From Anderseniella sp963700895 (GTDB lineage: Bacteria > Pseudomonadota > Alphaproteobacteria > Rhizobiales > Aestuariivirgaceae), in NCBI GenBank assembly GCA_963700895.1, contig CAVOZI010000014.1:1-64000 (forward strand): a DNA stretch of 64,000 nucleotides. Direction: 5' to 3'. Position 1 is the stretch's first letter. Each line of letters starts with the position of its first letter. The notes under the pieces are model-generated. The model had not been told where the DNA came from. It searched no databases and saw only the letters and a program-made list of their open reading frames with translations. Positions 6,805-16,442 of the stretch are shown one piece after another. The position numbers were made by a program, and so were the translations under genes.

Positions 6805-9459
6805 TGATGGCGAAGCCACATGCGGCACCGGACAAGGACACTCCCGTTCTCGAATGCAAGAACGTCTCGATCTCGTACTACACGCGGGCGGGAGAAATTC
6901 CTGCCGTGGTCGACTTCAACCTGACGGTCATGCCCGGTGAAGCTGTCGGCATAGTCGGCGAGTTCGGGCTGCGGCAAGTCCACGGTGGCGCTCGCCATCA
7001 TGCAATACATGGGCAAGAACGGCGCCATCGTCGGCGGCGAGATCAAGTTCATGGGCCGCGACATGCGTACCATGTCGGATGAAGAGTTGCGCAACATCCG
7101 CGGTTCGCGCATCTCCATGGTCTACCAGGAGCCGATGGCATCGCTGAACCCGTCCATGCTGATCAGCGAACAGCTCAACGAGGTGCTGATCTACCACGAG
7201 GGCGTGTCGGAAGAAGAAGCCACAAGACGCTCGATGGAGATGCTGGACGCCGTGCGCCTGCCTGATCCCGAGCGGGTGATGAATTCCTTTCCGCACCAGA
7301 TCTCGGGCGGCCAGCAGCAGCGTGTCGTCATCGCCATGGCGCTGCTGTCCAACCCGCAACTGCTGTTGCTGGACGAGCCGACCACCGCACTGGACGTCAC
7401 CGTTGAAGCCGGCGTGGTGGAACTCATCAAGGACATCTCGAAACGCTTCGGCACCTCGATGATCTACATCTCGCACAATCTCGGGCTGATCCTCGAAACC
7501 TGCGACAAGATCGCGGTGATGTACTCCGGCGAAGCGGTCGAATTCGGCACCGTCAAGCAGGTCTTCGACGAGATGCGCCACCCGTATACGCGCGGCCTCT
7601 TCAACTCAATTGCCTTGCCCGGTGCAGACCGGCATGCCCGGCCCCTGGTGCCAATCCGCGGGCAGCTGCCATTGCCGCACGAACGGCCAAGAGGCTGCAA
7701 TTTCGGACCGCGCTGCGACCATTTCCGCGATGGCGTGTGCAACGTCCACGAACTGCACATGGAGCCGGTGAAGGGCCAGCCGGGCCAGTCGGTGCGCTGT
7801 GTGCGCTACCAGGAAATCGATTGGGAAAAGGCCAGGCCAAAGGCGGTGCACACCGAGCCGGTCAAGTTCGGACCGGTCGTTCTGCAGGTCAAGAACATGC
7901 AGAAATACTACGAAGTCAATGACGGCTCGATCGGTGCGCTGCTGACCGGCAAGACCACCAGATACGTGAAGGCCAACGAGAAGCTCGACTTCGAAGCCCG
8001 CGAGGCAGAAACGGTCGCCATCGTCGGCGAGTCCGGTTGCGGCAAGTCAACTTTCGCCAAGGTGATGATGGGACTGGAGACCGCCACCGGCGGCGAGGTC
8101 ATCCTCAATGGCAAGCAGATCGGCAATCTGCCGGTCAACAAACGCTCGCCACAGCTGGTGGGCTCGCTGCAGATGGTGTTCCAGAACCCGTTCGAGACGC
8201 TCAACCCATCGCACTCGGTCGGCAGCCAGATTGCACGGGTGCTGCGCAAGTTCGGCGTCGCCAAGACGAAGGAAGAAGCCCAGCACAAGGTCTATGAACT
8301 GCTCGACCTGGTGAAGCTGCCGCGCGACTTCGCACTGCGCCGCCCCCGCCAGTTGTCGGGCGGTCAGAAGCAGCGCGTCGGCATTGCCCGCGCCTTTGGC
8401 GGCGATGCCAAGGTGGTGGTGGCGGATGAACCGGTGTCGGCGCTCGACGTGTCGGTGCAGGCAGCCGTCACCGGCCTGTTGACCGACATCCAGCGCGAGA
8501 AGCGCACCACGATGCTGTTCATCAGCCACGACCTGTCGGTGGTGCGCTATCTGGCTGACCGGGTGGTGGTGATGTATCTCGGCCAGATCATGGAACAGGG
8601 CAACACCGACGACATTTTCTCGCCGCCCTATCACCCCTACACCGAGGCGCTGTTGTCGGCCGTGCCGATCGCCGATACCTCGATCAAGAAGAAGCACATC
8701 GTGCTGGAAGGCGACCTGCCTTCGCCGATGAATCCGCCGTCGGGCTGCCCGTTCCAGACCCGCTGCCCGCGCAAGATCGGGGCGATCTGCGAGCAGGAGC
8801 TGCCGCCGGTGAAGGAACTGGGCAACGGCCACAAGATCATGTGCCACCTGGACGACGACGTGCTCAATGCCATGGAACCGGTTATCGCCATGCCGGGCGA
8901 CAAGGCCAGGACCAGGGCCACAGGCAAGGCCGCCGTCTCCTCGTCCGGCAGCGGGCGGGGCAAGGCCGCCGCCGCAGCAGCAGCGCTTGCCGCGATGCCC
9001 GTATCTCGCGCTGAAGAGCCTGCCGCGGGAACCCGGGGCAACGCGGAAAAGCGCCGCGCAACGAGCGCGAAAGCTGCCGCCCCGACCCGGAGCGGCGTGG
9101 CAGCGGCAGCTTCGTCTGCTGGCAGCGCAGGCACTTCGGCGCGCGCCCAGTCGACGCCCGGCGCCGGCAAACCGAAGACCACAAAGGTTGTTTCGGCAAA
9201 GGCAGTGGCGAAGACCGGTCCGGAACGTCTCGCAAGGCCGCAAGGCAAGGCCGACGACCTGAAGCTGATCTCGGGCGTCGGGCCGAAACTTGAAGGTACG
9301 CTCAACAAGCTGGGTTTCTGGCACTTCGAGCAGATCGCCAGATGGACGAAGAAGGACATCGCCATCGTCGACGATGAACTGTCGTTCAAGGGCCGCATCG
9401 AGCGCGACGAGTGGGTGAAGCAGGCAAAGGCGCTGGCGCGCAAGCCGAAGGGCAAGTAG
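6804..9459 (+). CDS. Fused double ABC ATPase (DppD-DppF type) with C-terminal helix-hairpin-helix domain; one-base frameshift in Walker A
   Basis: After correcting one base, this is an 884-residue protein. ATPase 1 (about 15-300) has ISGGQQQR and LLLLDEPTTALD. ATPase 2 (about 330-620) has GESGCGKST, LSGGQKQR and VVVADEPVSALD. Each ends in the Cys-containing oligopeptide-transporter tail (CNFGPRC, CPFQTRC). The first Walker A is broken: a T at 6963/6964 shifts the frame, and removing it restores GESGCGKST. A long Ala/Lys/Arg/Ser linker follows, then residues ~817-884 (9253-9456) form a domain starting DDLKLISGVGPKLEGTLNKL, like the tail of alphaproteobacterial NuoE. The start is ATG 6804, overlapping the permease stop. 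No extracellular binding protein accompanies the operon. Confidence 0.85.
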
Positions 9460-9470
9460 GCAAGCCGCCG

Positions 9471-10250
9471 TCAGCGCATGCCGACGATGGGCTCGGGCTG
9501 CACCTCGCGCAGCAGCTTTCGTTTCATGGCTCGGGCGAAATCCTGGTAGTCGACGGCCACCTCGACGAAGCTGCCCTGCCCCACGATCATCTGCGAGCGG
9601 TAATACTTGTCCAGTTCCGGCGCCTCATTGAGAATGGCAAGGCCGTTGATGGTGATGCCGAAATGCAAGGCCATGGCGCGGGCCTGCGGCAGCAGTACGG
9701 TGTGGTCGCGCGGCGGCGTTTCCTCGCCGTCGCCAGACACGTCCACCACCATGCGCGGCGCGGTGTACTGGTTCTCCAGGATGGCGCTGACCGACTTGGC
9801 GATGCCGTCACCGAGACCAGTGCCGCCGGACTGGCGGCGCGGAAAGGCGCTTACCACACCTGCAAAGGCCGCAGCAGTTTCAGCGCTGTCAACCACGAAC
9901 CAGCCGGTATGGTCCTTCGGCCGGCGTGACTCGCCCCACACCAGCAGGTCCACAGCGATCCTTGCGGTGGGACCGTTGGCGATGGCCTCCAGCACCTCGC
10001 TGTCGGTAATTGCGGCGGCGATGCCGTCAAGCTGCAGCTGATACTCGCCATCATCGACGCTACCCGACGCATCGACTGAAAACACCAGTTCCAGGTCCAC
10101 CTGCTCCGCCCTGGCGGCCGCCGGCAGCAGTGTCGCGGCAAGCAAGCCAAGAAATGCCGAGAGTGCGACACGGATTTGCCTGCCGCGGCCAAGTGCGGCA
10201 CGCGACTGTCGCTTGAAGGCATGACGCCGGGTCGCGGGCGGTGATTGCAT
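9471..10250 (-). CDS. DUF1194 protein, secreted von Willebrand A-like
   Basis: A 259-residue protein. An Arg-rich N-terminus and a hydrophobic stretch ending PAAARA form a signal peptide, so it should be periplasmic. The mature part starts VDLELVFSVDASGSVDDGEY, with the DASGS metal-binding (MIDAS) motif of VWA domains. GGTGLGDGIAKS and VVDVSGDGEE follow. DUF1194 proteins have no established function; a MIDAS suggests metal-dependent protein binding. The ATG at 10250 is chosen over an earlier frame start because it leaves a normal signal peptide. It is divergent from the dimethylglycine-dehydrogenase-like gene with only 45 bases between. A second DUF1194 gene lies at 31495-32238. Confidence 0.85.
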   Translation of the reverse strand: MQSPPATRRHAFKRQSRAALGRGRQIRVALSAFLGLLAATLLPAAARAEQVDLELVFSVDASGSVDDGEYQLQLDGIAAAITDSEVLEAIANGPTARIAVDLLVWGESRRPKDHTGWFVVDSAETAAAFAGVVSAFPRRQSGGTGLGDGIAKSVSAILENQYTAPRMVVDVSGDGEETPPRDHTVLLPQARAMALHFGITINGLAILNEAPELDKYYRSQMIVGQGSFVEVAVDYQDFARAMKRKLLREVQPEPIVGMR

Positions 10251-10295
10251 CGCTGTCAATGTTTCAGCCGTTTCCTTCCTGAGAGGCAGTCTCCC

Positions 10296-12728
10296 ATGAA
10301 ATCCCATTACCGCGCAGTTGTCATCGGAGGCGGCGTCGTCGGCTGCTCGGTGCTCTATCACCTGACCAAGAAGGACTGGAGCGACATCCTGCTGATCGAG
10401 CGCGATGAACTGACGTCGGGTTCAACGTGGCATGCGGCGGGCGGGTTCCACACCCTCAACGGCGACCCCAACGTGGCCAAGCTGCAGGAATACACTATCA
10501 GCCTCTACAAGGAGATCGAGGAAGTATCCGGCCAGTCCACCGGCATCCACATCACCGGGGGCGTGATGCTTGTCTCCACGCCCGAGCGCCTCGACTGGCT
10601 GAAAATGGCGCATGCGCGCAACAAGTATCTCGGCGTTGATACCAGGATGATCTCCATCGACGAGGCGAAGGAGCACTTCCCGCTGCTCGACCCCTCGAAG
10701 TTCCTCGGCGCCATGTGGCACCCGCTGGAAGGCCATCTCGATCCATCCGGCACCACCCATGCCTATGCCAAGGCGGCCCGCGTCAACGGGGCCGAGATCG
10801 TGCGCAAGAACCGGGTGCTGGAAACCAACCAGATCGAGGACGGCAAGTGGCAGGTGGTCACCGAGCAGGGCACCGTCACCTGCGAGCACCTGGTCAATGC
10901 CGGCGGCCTGTGGGGCCGCGAGGTGGGGCGGATGGCGGGGCTGGAAATCCCCTCGCTGTGCATGGCGCACCAGTACCTGATCACCGAGGAAATGGACGAA
11001 GTCGTCGCCTACAACAAGGCCCATGACGGCAAGAAGGTGGTGCACTGCATCGACTTCGACGGCGAGATCTACATGCGCCAGGAAGGCAAGGGCATGCTGA
11101 TGGGCACCTATGAGCCCAACGGCGTTCCCTGGTCGCCCAAGGAAGCGCCGTGGGACTTCTCCACCGAACTGCTGCCGCCCGACCTGGACCAGATCGCAGA
11201 CAACCTGGAGCGCGGCTTCTCCCATCACCCGGCCTTCCAGAAGACCGGTATCAAGAACGTCATTCACGGTCCGTTTGCCTTCGGCCCGGACGGCAACCCG
11301 CTGGTGGGTCCGATCCGCGGCCTGCAGAACTACTGGGTGGCGTGCGGCGTCATGGCCGGTTTCAGCCAGGGCGGCGGCGTCGGCCTTGCATTGTCGAACT
11401 GGATCGTCGATGGCGACCCGGGCTTCGACGTGTGGGCGATGGACATTGCGCGTTATGGCTCCTACGCCAACATGGCATTCACCAACGCCAAGGTGCGCGA
11501 GAACTATGGCCGCCGTTTCCGCATCATGTTCCCCAACGAGGAACTGAAGGCGGCGCGCCCGCTTCGCACCACGCCGCTCTACGACCGGTTCAAGGCGATG
11601 GGCGCCTTCTTCGGCGTGGCCTACGGGGTGGAGAACGCACTGTGGTTTGCGCCTCAAGGCAAGGCGCCGGAAGAGCCGGTCACCTTCCGGCGGCCGGAAT
11701 CCTTCCAGTATGTGGGCGACGAGTGCCGGGCCGTGCGCGACTCTGTCGGTTGCCTGGAAATTTCCGGCTACGCCAAGTACGAGGTCACCGGGCCGGGCGC
11801 GGAAGGCTGGCTGTCGCACATGCTCGCCAACAAGGTGCCTCCGGCAGGGCGCATGACGCTCGCCCCCATGCTCAACGAACGCGGCAAGCTGATCGGCGAC
11901 TTCTCGCTGGCCAAGCTGTCCGACGAGCGGTTCTACATCTTCGGCTCAGGTGCGGCCGAAAACTACCACATGCGCTGGTTCGAGACGCACCTGCCCGGCG
12001 ATGGTTCAGTCAAGGTACGGGCGCTGGGCCTTGATCTGTGCGGGCTGTCGATTGCCGGCCCGAATGCGCAGAAGGTGCTGGCCAAGCTGACCAGTGCCGA
12101 TGTGTCCACCGCCGCCTTCCCTTTCATGGCATTCGGCGAAATGGAACTCGGCCTCATCCCGGCCATGGTGGGCCGCGTGTCGTTCACCGGCTCGCTGGGC
12201 TACGAAATCTGGGTGAAGCCCGAGTACCTCACCACGCTGCACAGCCACGTCATGGCGGCGGGCGAAGAGTTTTCCATCCGCCAGGTCGGGGGGCGGGCGT
12301 TGATGTCGCTGCGGCTGGAAAAGAACTGGGGCACCTGGGCGCGCGAGTACCGGCCCATCTACGGCCCCTACGAGGCTGGCCTCGGCCGTTTCGTGGCGCT
12401 GTCGAAGAATGATTTCATCGGGCGCGAGGCGGCGGCGAAGGAGAAGGAGACCGGCGGCGCCCGGGCGCTCACCGTGTTCACCGTGCAAGGCAACGAGGTC
12501 GATGTGATCGGCGACGAGCCTGTCTACCACGACGGCAAGTGCGTCGGCTGGATCACCTCGGGCGGGTATGCCCACGCGGCCGGAAAGTCGGTCGCCATGG
12601 GTTACATTCCGCGTGAACTGGTGAGTGAATCTAACGGTTTCGAAATCGAGATTCTCGGGCAAATGTACAAGGCGACACCGCAGGCCGAGCCGCTCTACGA
12701 TGCGGACGCCAGCCTGATGCGAGCCTGA
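10296..12728 (+). CDS. Dimethylglycine/sarcosine dehydrogenase-like flavoprotein 1
   Basis: An 810-residue enzyme with a DAO-type FAD domain followed by GcvT-like folate-binding domains. VVIGGGVVGCSVLYHL binds FAD; STWHAAGG holds the histidine (about H46) that carries covalent FAD in this family; PLVGPIRGLQNYWVACG closes the FAD site. The second half contains GSLGYEIW, LRLEKNWGTWAREYRPIYGPYEAGL and a GcvT C-terminal domain. Known relatives oxidatively demethylate dimethylglycine or sarcosine and pass the methyl group to tetrahydrofolate. The exact substrate is not predictable here. ATG 10296 begins directly before the FAD motif. It leads a four-gene operon with its paralogue, an enolase-type enzyme and the DddP-like gene. 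Confidence 0.88.
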   Translation: MKSHYRAVVIGGGVVGCSVLYHLTKKDWSDILLIERDELTSGSTWHAAGGFHTLNGDPNVAKLQEYTISLYKEIEEVSGQSTGIHITGGVMLVSTPERLDWLKMAHARNKYLGVDTRMISIDEAKEHFPLLDPSKFLGAMWHPLEGHLDPSGTTHAYAKAARVNGAEIVRKNRVLETNQIEDGKWQVVTEQGTVTCEHLVNAGGLWGREVGRMAGLEIPSLCMAHQYLITEEMDEVVAYNKAHDGKKVVHCIDFDGEIYMRQEGKGMLMGTYEPNGVPWSPKEAPWDFSTELLPPDLDQIADNLERGFSHHPAFQKTGIKNVIHGPFAFGPDGNPLVGPIRGLQNYWVACGVMAGFSQGGGVGLALSNWIVDGDPGFDVWAMDIARYGSYANMAFTNAKVRENYGRRFRIMFPNEELKAARPLRTTPLYDRFKAMGAFFGVAYGVENALWFAPQGKAPEEPVTFRRPESFQYVGDECRAVRDSVGCLEISGYAKYEVTGPGAEGWLSHMLANKVPPAGRMTLAPMLNERGKLIGDFSLAKLSDERFYIFGSGAAENYHMRWFETHLPGDGSVKVRALGLDLCGLSIAGPNAQKVLAKLTSADVSTAAFPFMAFGEMELGLIPAMVGRVSFTGSLGYEIWVKPEYLTTLHSHVMAAGEEFSIRQVGGRALMSLRLEKNWGTWAREYRPIYGPYEAGLGRFVALSKNDFIGREAAAKEKETGGARALTVFTVQGNEVDVIGDEPVYHDGKCVGWITSGGYAHAAGKSVAMGYIPRELVSESNGFEIEILGQMYKATPQAEPLYDADASLMRA

Positions 12729-12751
12729 GTTTCCAAGGAGCCGAAGACGCC

Positions 12752-15332
12752 ATGAAGTCCCACTATCGTGCAATCGTGATCGGGGGCGGCGTTGTCGGCT
12801 GCTCGGTCCTGTTTCATCTCGCCCGCGCCGGGTGGAGCGACGTGCTGCTGATCGAGCGCTCGGAGCTGACGTCCGGCTCGTCGTGGCACGCGGCGGGCGG
12901 TTTCCACACGCTCAACGGCGATCCCAACGTCGCCAAGCTGCAGGCCTACACGGTATCGCTGTACAAGGAGCTGGAAGAAATTTCCGGCCAGTCGTGCGGG
13001 CTGCACCTGACCGGTGGCGTGATGATGGCCGATACGCCGGAGCGCATGGACTTCCTGCGGCTGGCCCATGCCAAGGGCCGCTATCTCGGCATGCAGACCG
13101 AGCTGATCACCCCGTCCGAGGCCAAGGCGCTGTTTCCGCTGATGGACGAGACCAACTTCGTCGGCGCCATGTGGGACCCGGTGGAAGGCCACCTCGACCC
13201 CTCCGGCACTACCCATGCCTATGCCAAGGCAGCGCGCGTGCTGGGCGCGGAAATCGAGCTGCGCAACCGCGTCACCGAACTGACGCAGGATGCCGACGGC
13301 ACCTGGAACGTCGTGACCGAGAAGGGCACGGTCAAGTGCGAGCACGTGGTCAACGCCGGCGGGCTGTGGGCGCGCGAAGTGGGCCGCATGGTCGGCCTCG
13401 AACTGCCGCTGCTGGCCATGGAGCACATGTACCTGCTCACCGAGGACATGCCCGAGGTGGAAGAGTTCAACGCCGCGACGGGCCGCGAGCTGATCGGCGT
13501 GATGGACTTCAAGGGCGAGATCTACACCCGCCAGGAGCGCAAGGGCATCCTGCTCGGCACCTACGAGAAGGCCTGCAAGCCGTGGTCGCCCAAACAGACG
13601 CCGTGGGACTTCGGCCACGAGCTGCTGCAGCCGGACCTCGAGCGCATCGCGCCGTCGCTGGAGATCGGCTTCAAGCACTACCCGGCGCTTGAGAAGGCCG
13701 GCATCAAGCAGGTGATCAACGGCCCGTTCACCTTCGCGCCTGACGGCAACCCGCTGGTTGGTCCGGTGCAGGGGCTGACCAACTTCTGGTGCGCCTGCGC
13801 CGTCATGGCCGGCTTCAGCCAGGGCGGCGGCGTCGGCCTGGCGCTGTCGAACTGGATGGTCAATGGCGATCCCGGCGCCGACATCTGGGGCATGGACGTG
13901 ACCCGCTTCGGCGAGTGGGCAACGCTGCGCTACACCAACGCCAAGGTGCGCGAGAACTACTCGCGCCGCTTCTCGATCCGTTTCCCCAACGAGGAACTGC
14001 CTGCCGCCCGGCCGCAGGAAACCACGCCGGTGTACGACATCATGGTGCGCGACAACCACGCCGTGATGGGCGACTCGTGGGGGCTGGAATCGCCACTGTG
14101 GTTTGCGCCATCGGCTGATGAGGCGTTCGACACGCCGTCCTATCACCGCGCCAACGACTTTGCCCATGTGGGCAACGAGGTGCGCAAGACCCGCGAGAGC
14201 GTTGGCGTCACCGAGATATCCAACTTCGCCAAGTACGAGTTCACCGGGGCGGGCGCGGAAGGCTTCCTGAACCGGCTGATGACCAACACCATGCCGAAGG
14301 CGGGGCGCATCGTGCTGACGCCGATGCTCAACGAGGCGGGCAAGCTGATCGGCGACTTCACCATCGCCAAGGCTGAGTGACGAGCGCTTCCTGATGTGGG
14401 GCTCCATCGCGGCGCAGAAGTATCACATGCGCTGGTTCGAGCGGCACCTGCCGAAGGACGGCTCGGTGTCGGTGAAGCGGTTCGGCAACGACCTGGTGGG
14501 CCTGTCGGTCTGCGGACCGAATGCGCGCAAGGTACTGGAGAAGCTGGTGGACTTCGACTGCTCGAACGACGGCTTCCGGTTCATGGACTTCCGCGAGGCG
14601 GACGTGGCCGGCTGCCCCTGCATGATCAACCGCATCACCTATTCCGGCGATCTCGGCTACGAAATCTGGATGCACAGTTCATTCCAGCGCCGGGCGTACC
14701 TGGCCATCAAGGATGCCGGCGCAGAGTTCGGTATCGTCGACTTCGGCATGCGCGCGCTGCTGTCGATGCGGCTGGAGAAGAACTTCCCCACCTGGTTCCG
14801 CGAACTGCGTCCCATCTACGGTCCCTATGAAGCCGGCATGGAGCGGTTCATCAAGCTGTCGAAGAACGACTTCATCGGCCGCGAGGCCGCTGCCGCCGAG
14901 AAGGCGTCCGGCGGCAAGCTCAGGCGAGTGTCATTCATCGTCGATGCGGAAGACGCCGACGTGATGGGCGACGAGCCGGTGTGGGCGAAGGTTGGCGCCA
15001 CCGACTACGGCACCATCGACCCGCCACACGGCTATGGCGCGCACCGGTTCTCGCCAGACGGCAAGGAGATGCCGCACACGCCAGACCCGCGCATTGACGG
15101 CGACTGGCGCGTCGTCGGCTGGATCACCTCGGGCGGCTATGCCCACTTCGTCGACGCCTCGATGGCGCAGGGCTACATCCCGAAGGAACTGGCCGAAGAC
15201 ACATCGGACGGCATGTTCGAGATCGAGATCCTGGGACACCGCCGCCCTGCCCGCATCCAGATCGATCCGCCATTCGACCCGGCGGGCGAGAAGATGGATG
15301 AGGAGCTAGAGCATGAAGATCGCCAAGCTTGA
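12752..15332 (+). CDS. Dimethylglycine/sarcosine dehydrogenase-like flavoprotein 2, one-base frameshift
   Basis: A paralogue of the preceding gene with the same order: FAD motif VVGCSVLFHLA, SSWHAAGG, FAO_M region, GcvT and GcvT_C. The frame breaks at 14371/14372: AAGGCTGAG gives an immediate stop at 14380. Removing one G gives IAKLSDERFLMWGS, matching LAKLSDERFYIFGS in the paralogue, and the frame then continues to 15332 for about 859 residues. The extra length over paralogue 1 comes mainly from an insert around VGATDYGTIDPPHGYGAHRF near the C-terminus. It starts 23 bases after paralogue 1, so tandem duplication is likely. Either a fresh mutation or a sequencing error explains the break. Confidence 0.85.
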
Positions 15333-16419
15333 AACCTTCACCAACCGCTATGTCGGCTTCGTCCGCGTTACGGCAGACACTGGCGACACCGGCTGGGGCC
15401 AGGTCTCGACCTACCATTCCGACATCACGTGCCAGGTCTTCCACCGGCAGGTGGCGCCTTATGCACTGGGCCAGCCGGCCTATGACTTCGACGACTTGCT
15501 CGACCGCATCACCGAGCGCGAGCACAAGTTTCCGGGCTCCTATCTGCGCCGGGCCATGACCGGGCTCGACACAGCGCTGTGGGACCTGCGCGGCCGCGTC
15601 GAAGGCAAGCCCGTCGCCTCGCTGATCGGCGGCAGCCCCGGCAAGATCCGCGCCTATGCGTCATCCATGAAGCGCGACATCACGCCGGAAGATGAAGCAG
15701 CACGGTTCGTGAAACTGCGCGACAAATACGGCTTCGACGCGTTCAAGTGGCGCGTGGGAGCGGAATGCGGCCGCGACGTTGACGAGTGGCCGGGGCGCAC
15801 CGAGGCCGTCATCCCGGTCGTGTCAACGGCCCTGGGCGACGGCATCGACAAGCTGGTGGACGGCAATTCATGCTATTCGCCTGCCCGCGCCATCGAGGTT
15901 GGCCGCATGCTTGAGGACAACGGCATCGGCCACTTCGAGGAGCCCTGCCCCTACTGGGAGCCGGAGCAGACGAAGCAGGTCAAGGAAGCCCTCAGCATCG
16001 ACGTGGCCGGCGGCGAGCAGGACTGCGACCTGTCCTGGTGGCGCTATACCATCGGTCTTCGGTGCGTCGACATCGTGCAGCCGGACGTCATGTACATGGG
16101 CGGCATGTACCGCACGCTGCGGGTGGCGAAGATGGCGGCCGAGGCGGGTCTTCCCTGCACGCCGCATGCGGCCAACCTGTCGCTCGTCACGCTGTGCACC
16201 ATGCACCTTTTGCGCGCCATTCCAAATGCCGGCAAGTATCTCGAGTTCTCCATCGAGGGCGAGGACTACTATCCCTGGCAGCAGAACCTGTTTGTCGAGG
16301 ACCCCTATACCATCGTGGACGGCCACGCCACGGTAACGGACGCGCCCGGCTGGGGCGTGGAGATCAGCCCCGACTGGCTCGACAAGGCAGACTACCAGGT
16401 TTCAGAAGCGGCCGGTTAG
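15313..16419 (+). CDS. Mandelate racemase/enolase-superfamily enzyme
   Basis: A 368-residue TIM-barrel enzyme. It shows the KxR pair (K145, R147 in FKWRVG), three metal acids (D183 in VDGN, E209/E210 in FEEP, E235 in GGEQD) and an Asp-His dyad (D258 in QPDVMYMGG and H285 in TPHAAN). This places it in the mandelate-racemase subgroup, which abstracts the proton alpha to a carboxylate to racemise or dehydrate. Relatives in betaine gene clusters epimerise hydroxyproline betaine or proline betaine. The gene overlaps the preceding flavoprotein by 20 bases and has AGGAG before its ATG, so it belongs to the operon. Acid-sugar dehydration is the main alternative role. Confidence 0.85.
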   Translation: MKIAKLETFTNRYVGFVRVTADTGDTGWGQVSTYHSDITCQVFHRQVAPYALGQPAYDFDDLLDRITEREHKFPGSYLRRAMTGLDTALWDLRGRVEGKPVASLIGGSPGKIRAYASSMKRDITPEDEAARFVKLRDKYGFDAFKWRVGAECGRDVDEWPGRTEAVIPVVSTALGDGIDKLVDGNSCYSPARAIEVGRMLEDNGIGHFEEPCPYWEPEQTKQVKEALSIDVAGGEQDCDLSWWRYTIGLRCVDIVQPDVMYMGGMYRTLRVAKMAAEAGLPCTPHAANLSLVTLCTMHLLRAIPNAGKYLEFSIEGEDYYPWQQNLFVEDPYTIVDGHATVTDAPGWGVEISPDWLDKADYQVSEAAG

Positions 16420-16442
16420 CGGCCAAGCAGAGGAAGCGCCCC

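Noticed and set aside
12695..14407. 570-codon minus-strand frame opposite flavoprotein 2
   Set aside because: Antisense shadow; His/Arg-rich and matches the complement of conserved codons.
10296..15332. DMSP demethylase DmdA
   Set aside because: GcvT-like domains are present, but the FAD oxidase half makes these dimethylglycine/sarcosine-dehydrogenase-type enzymes; DmdA lacks it.
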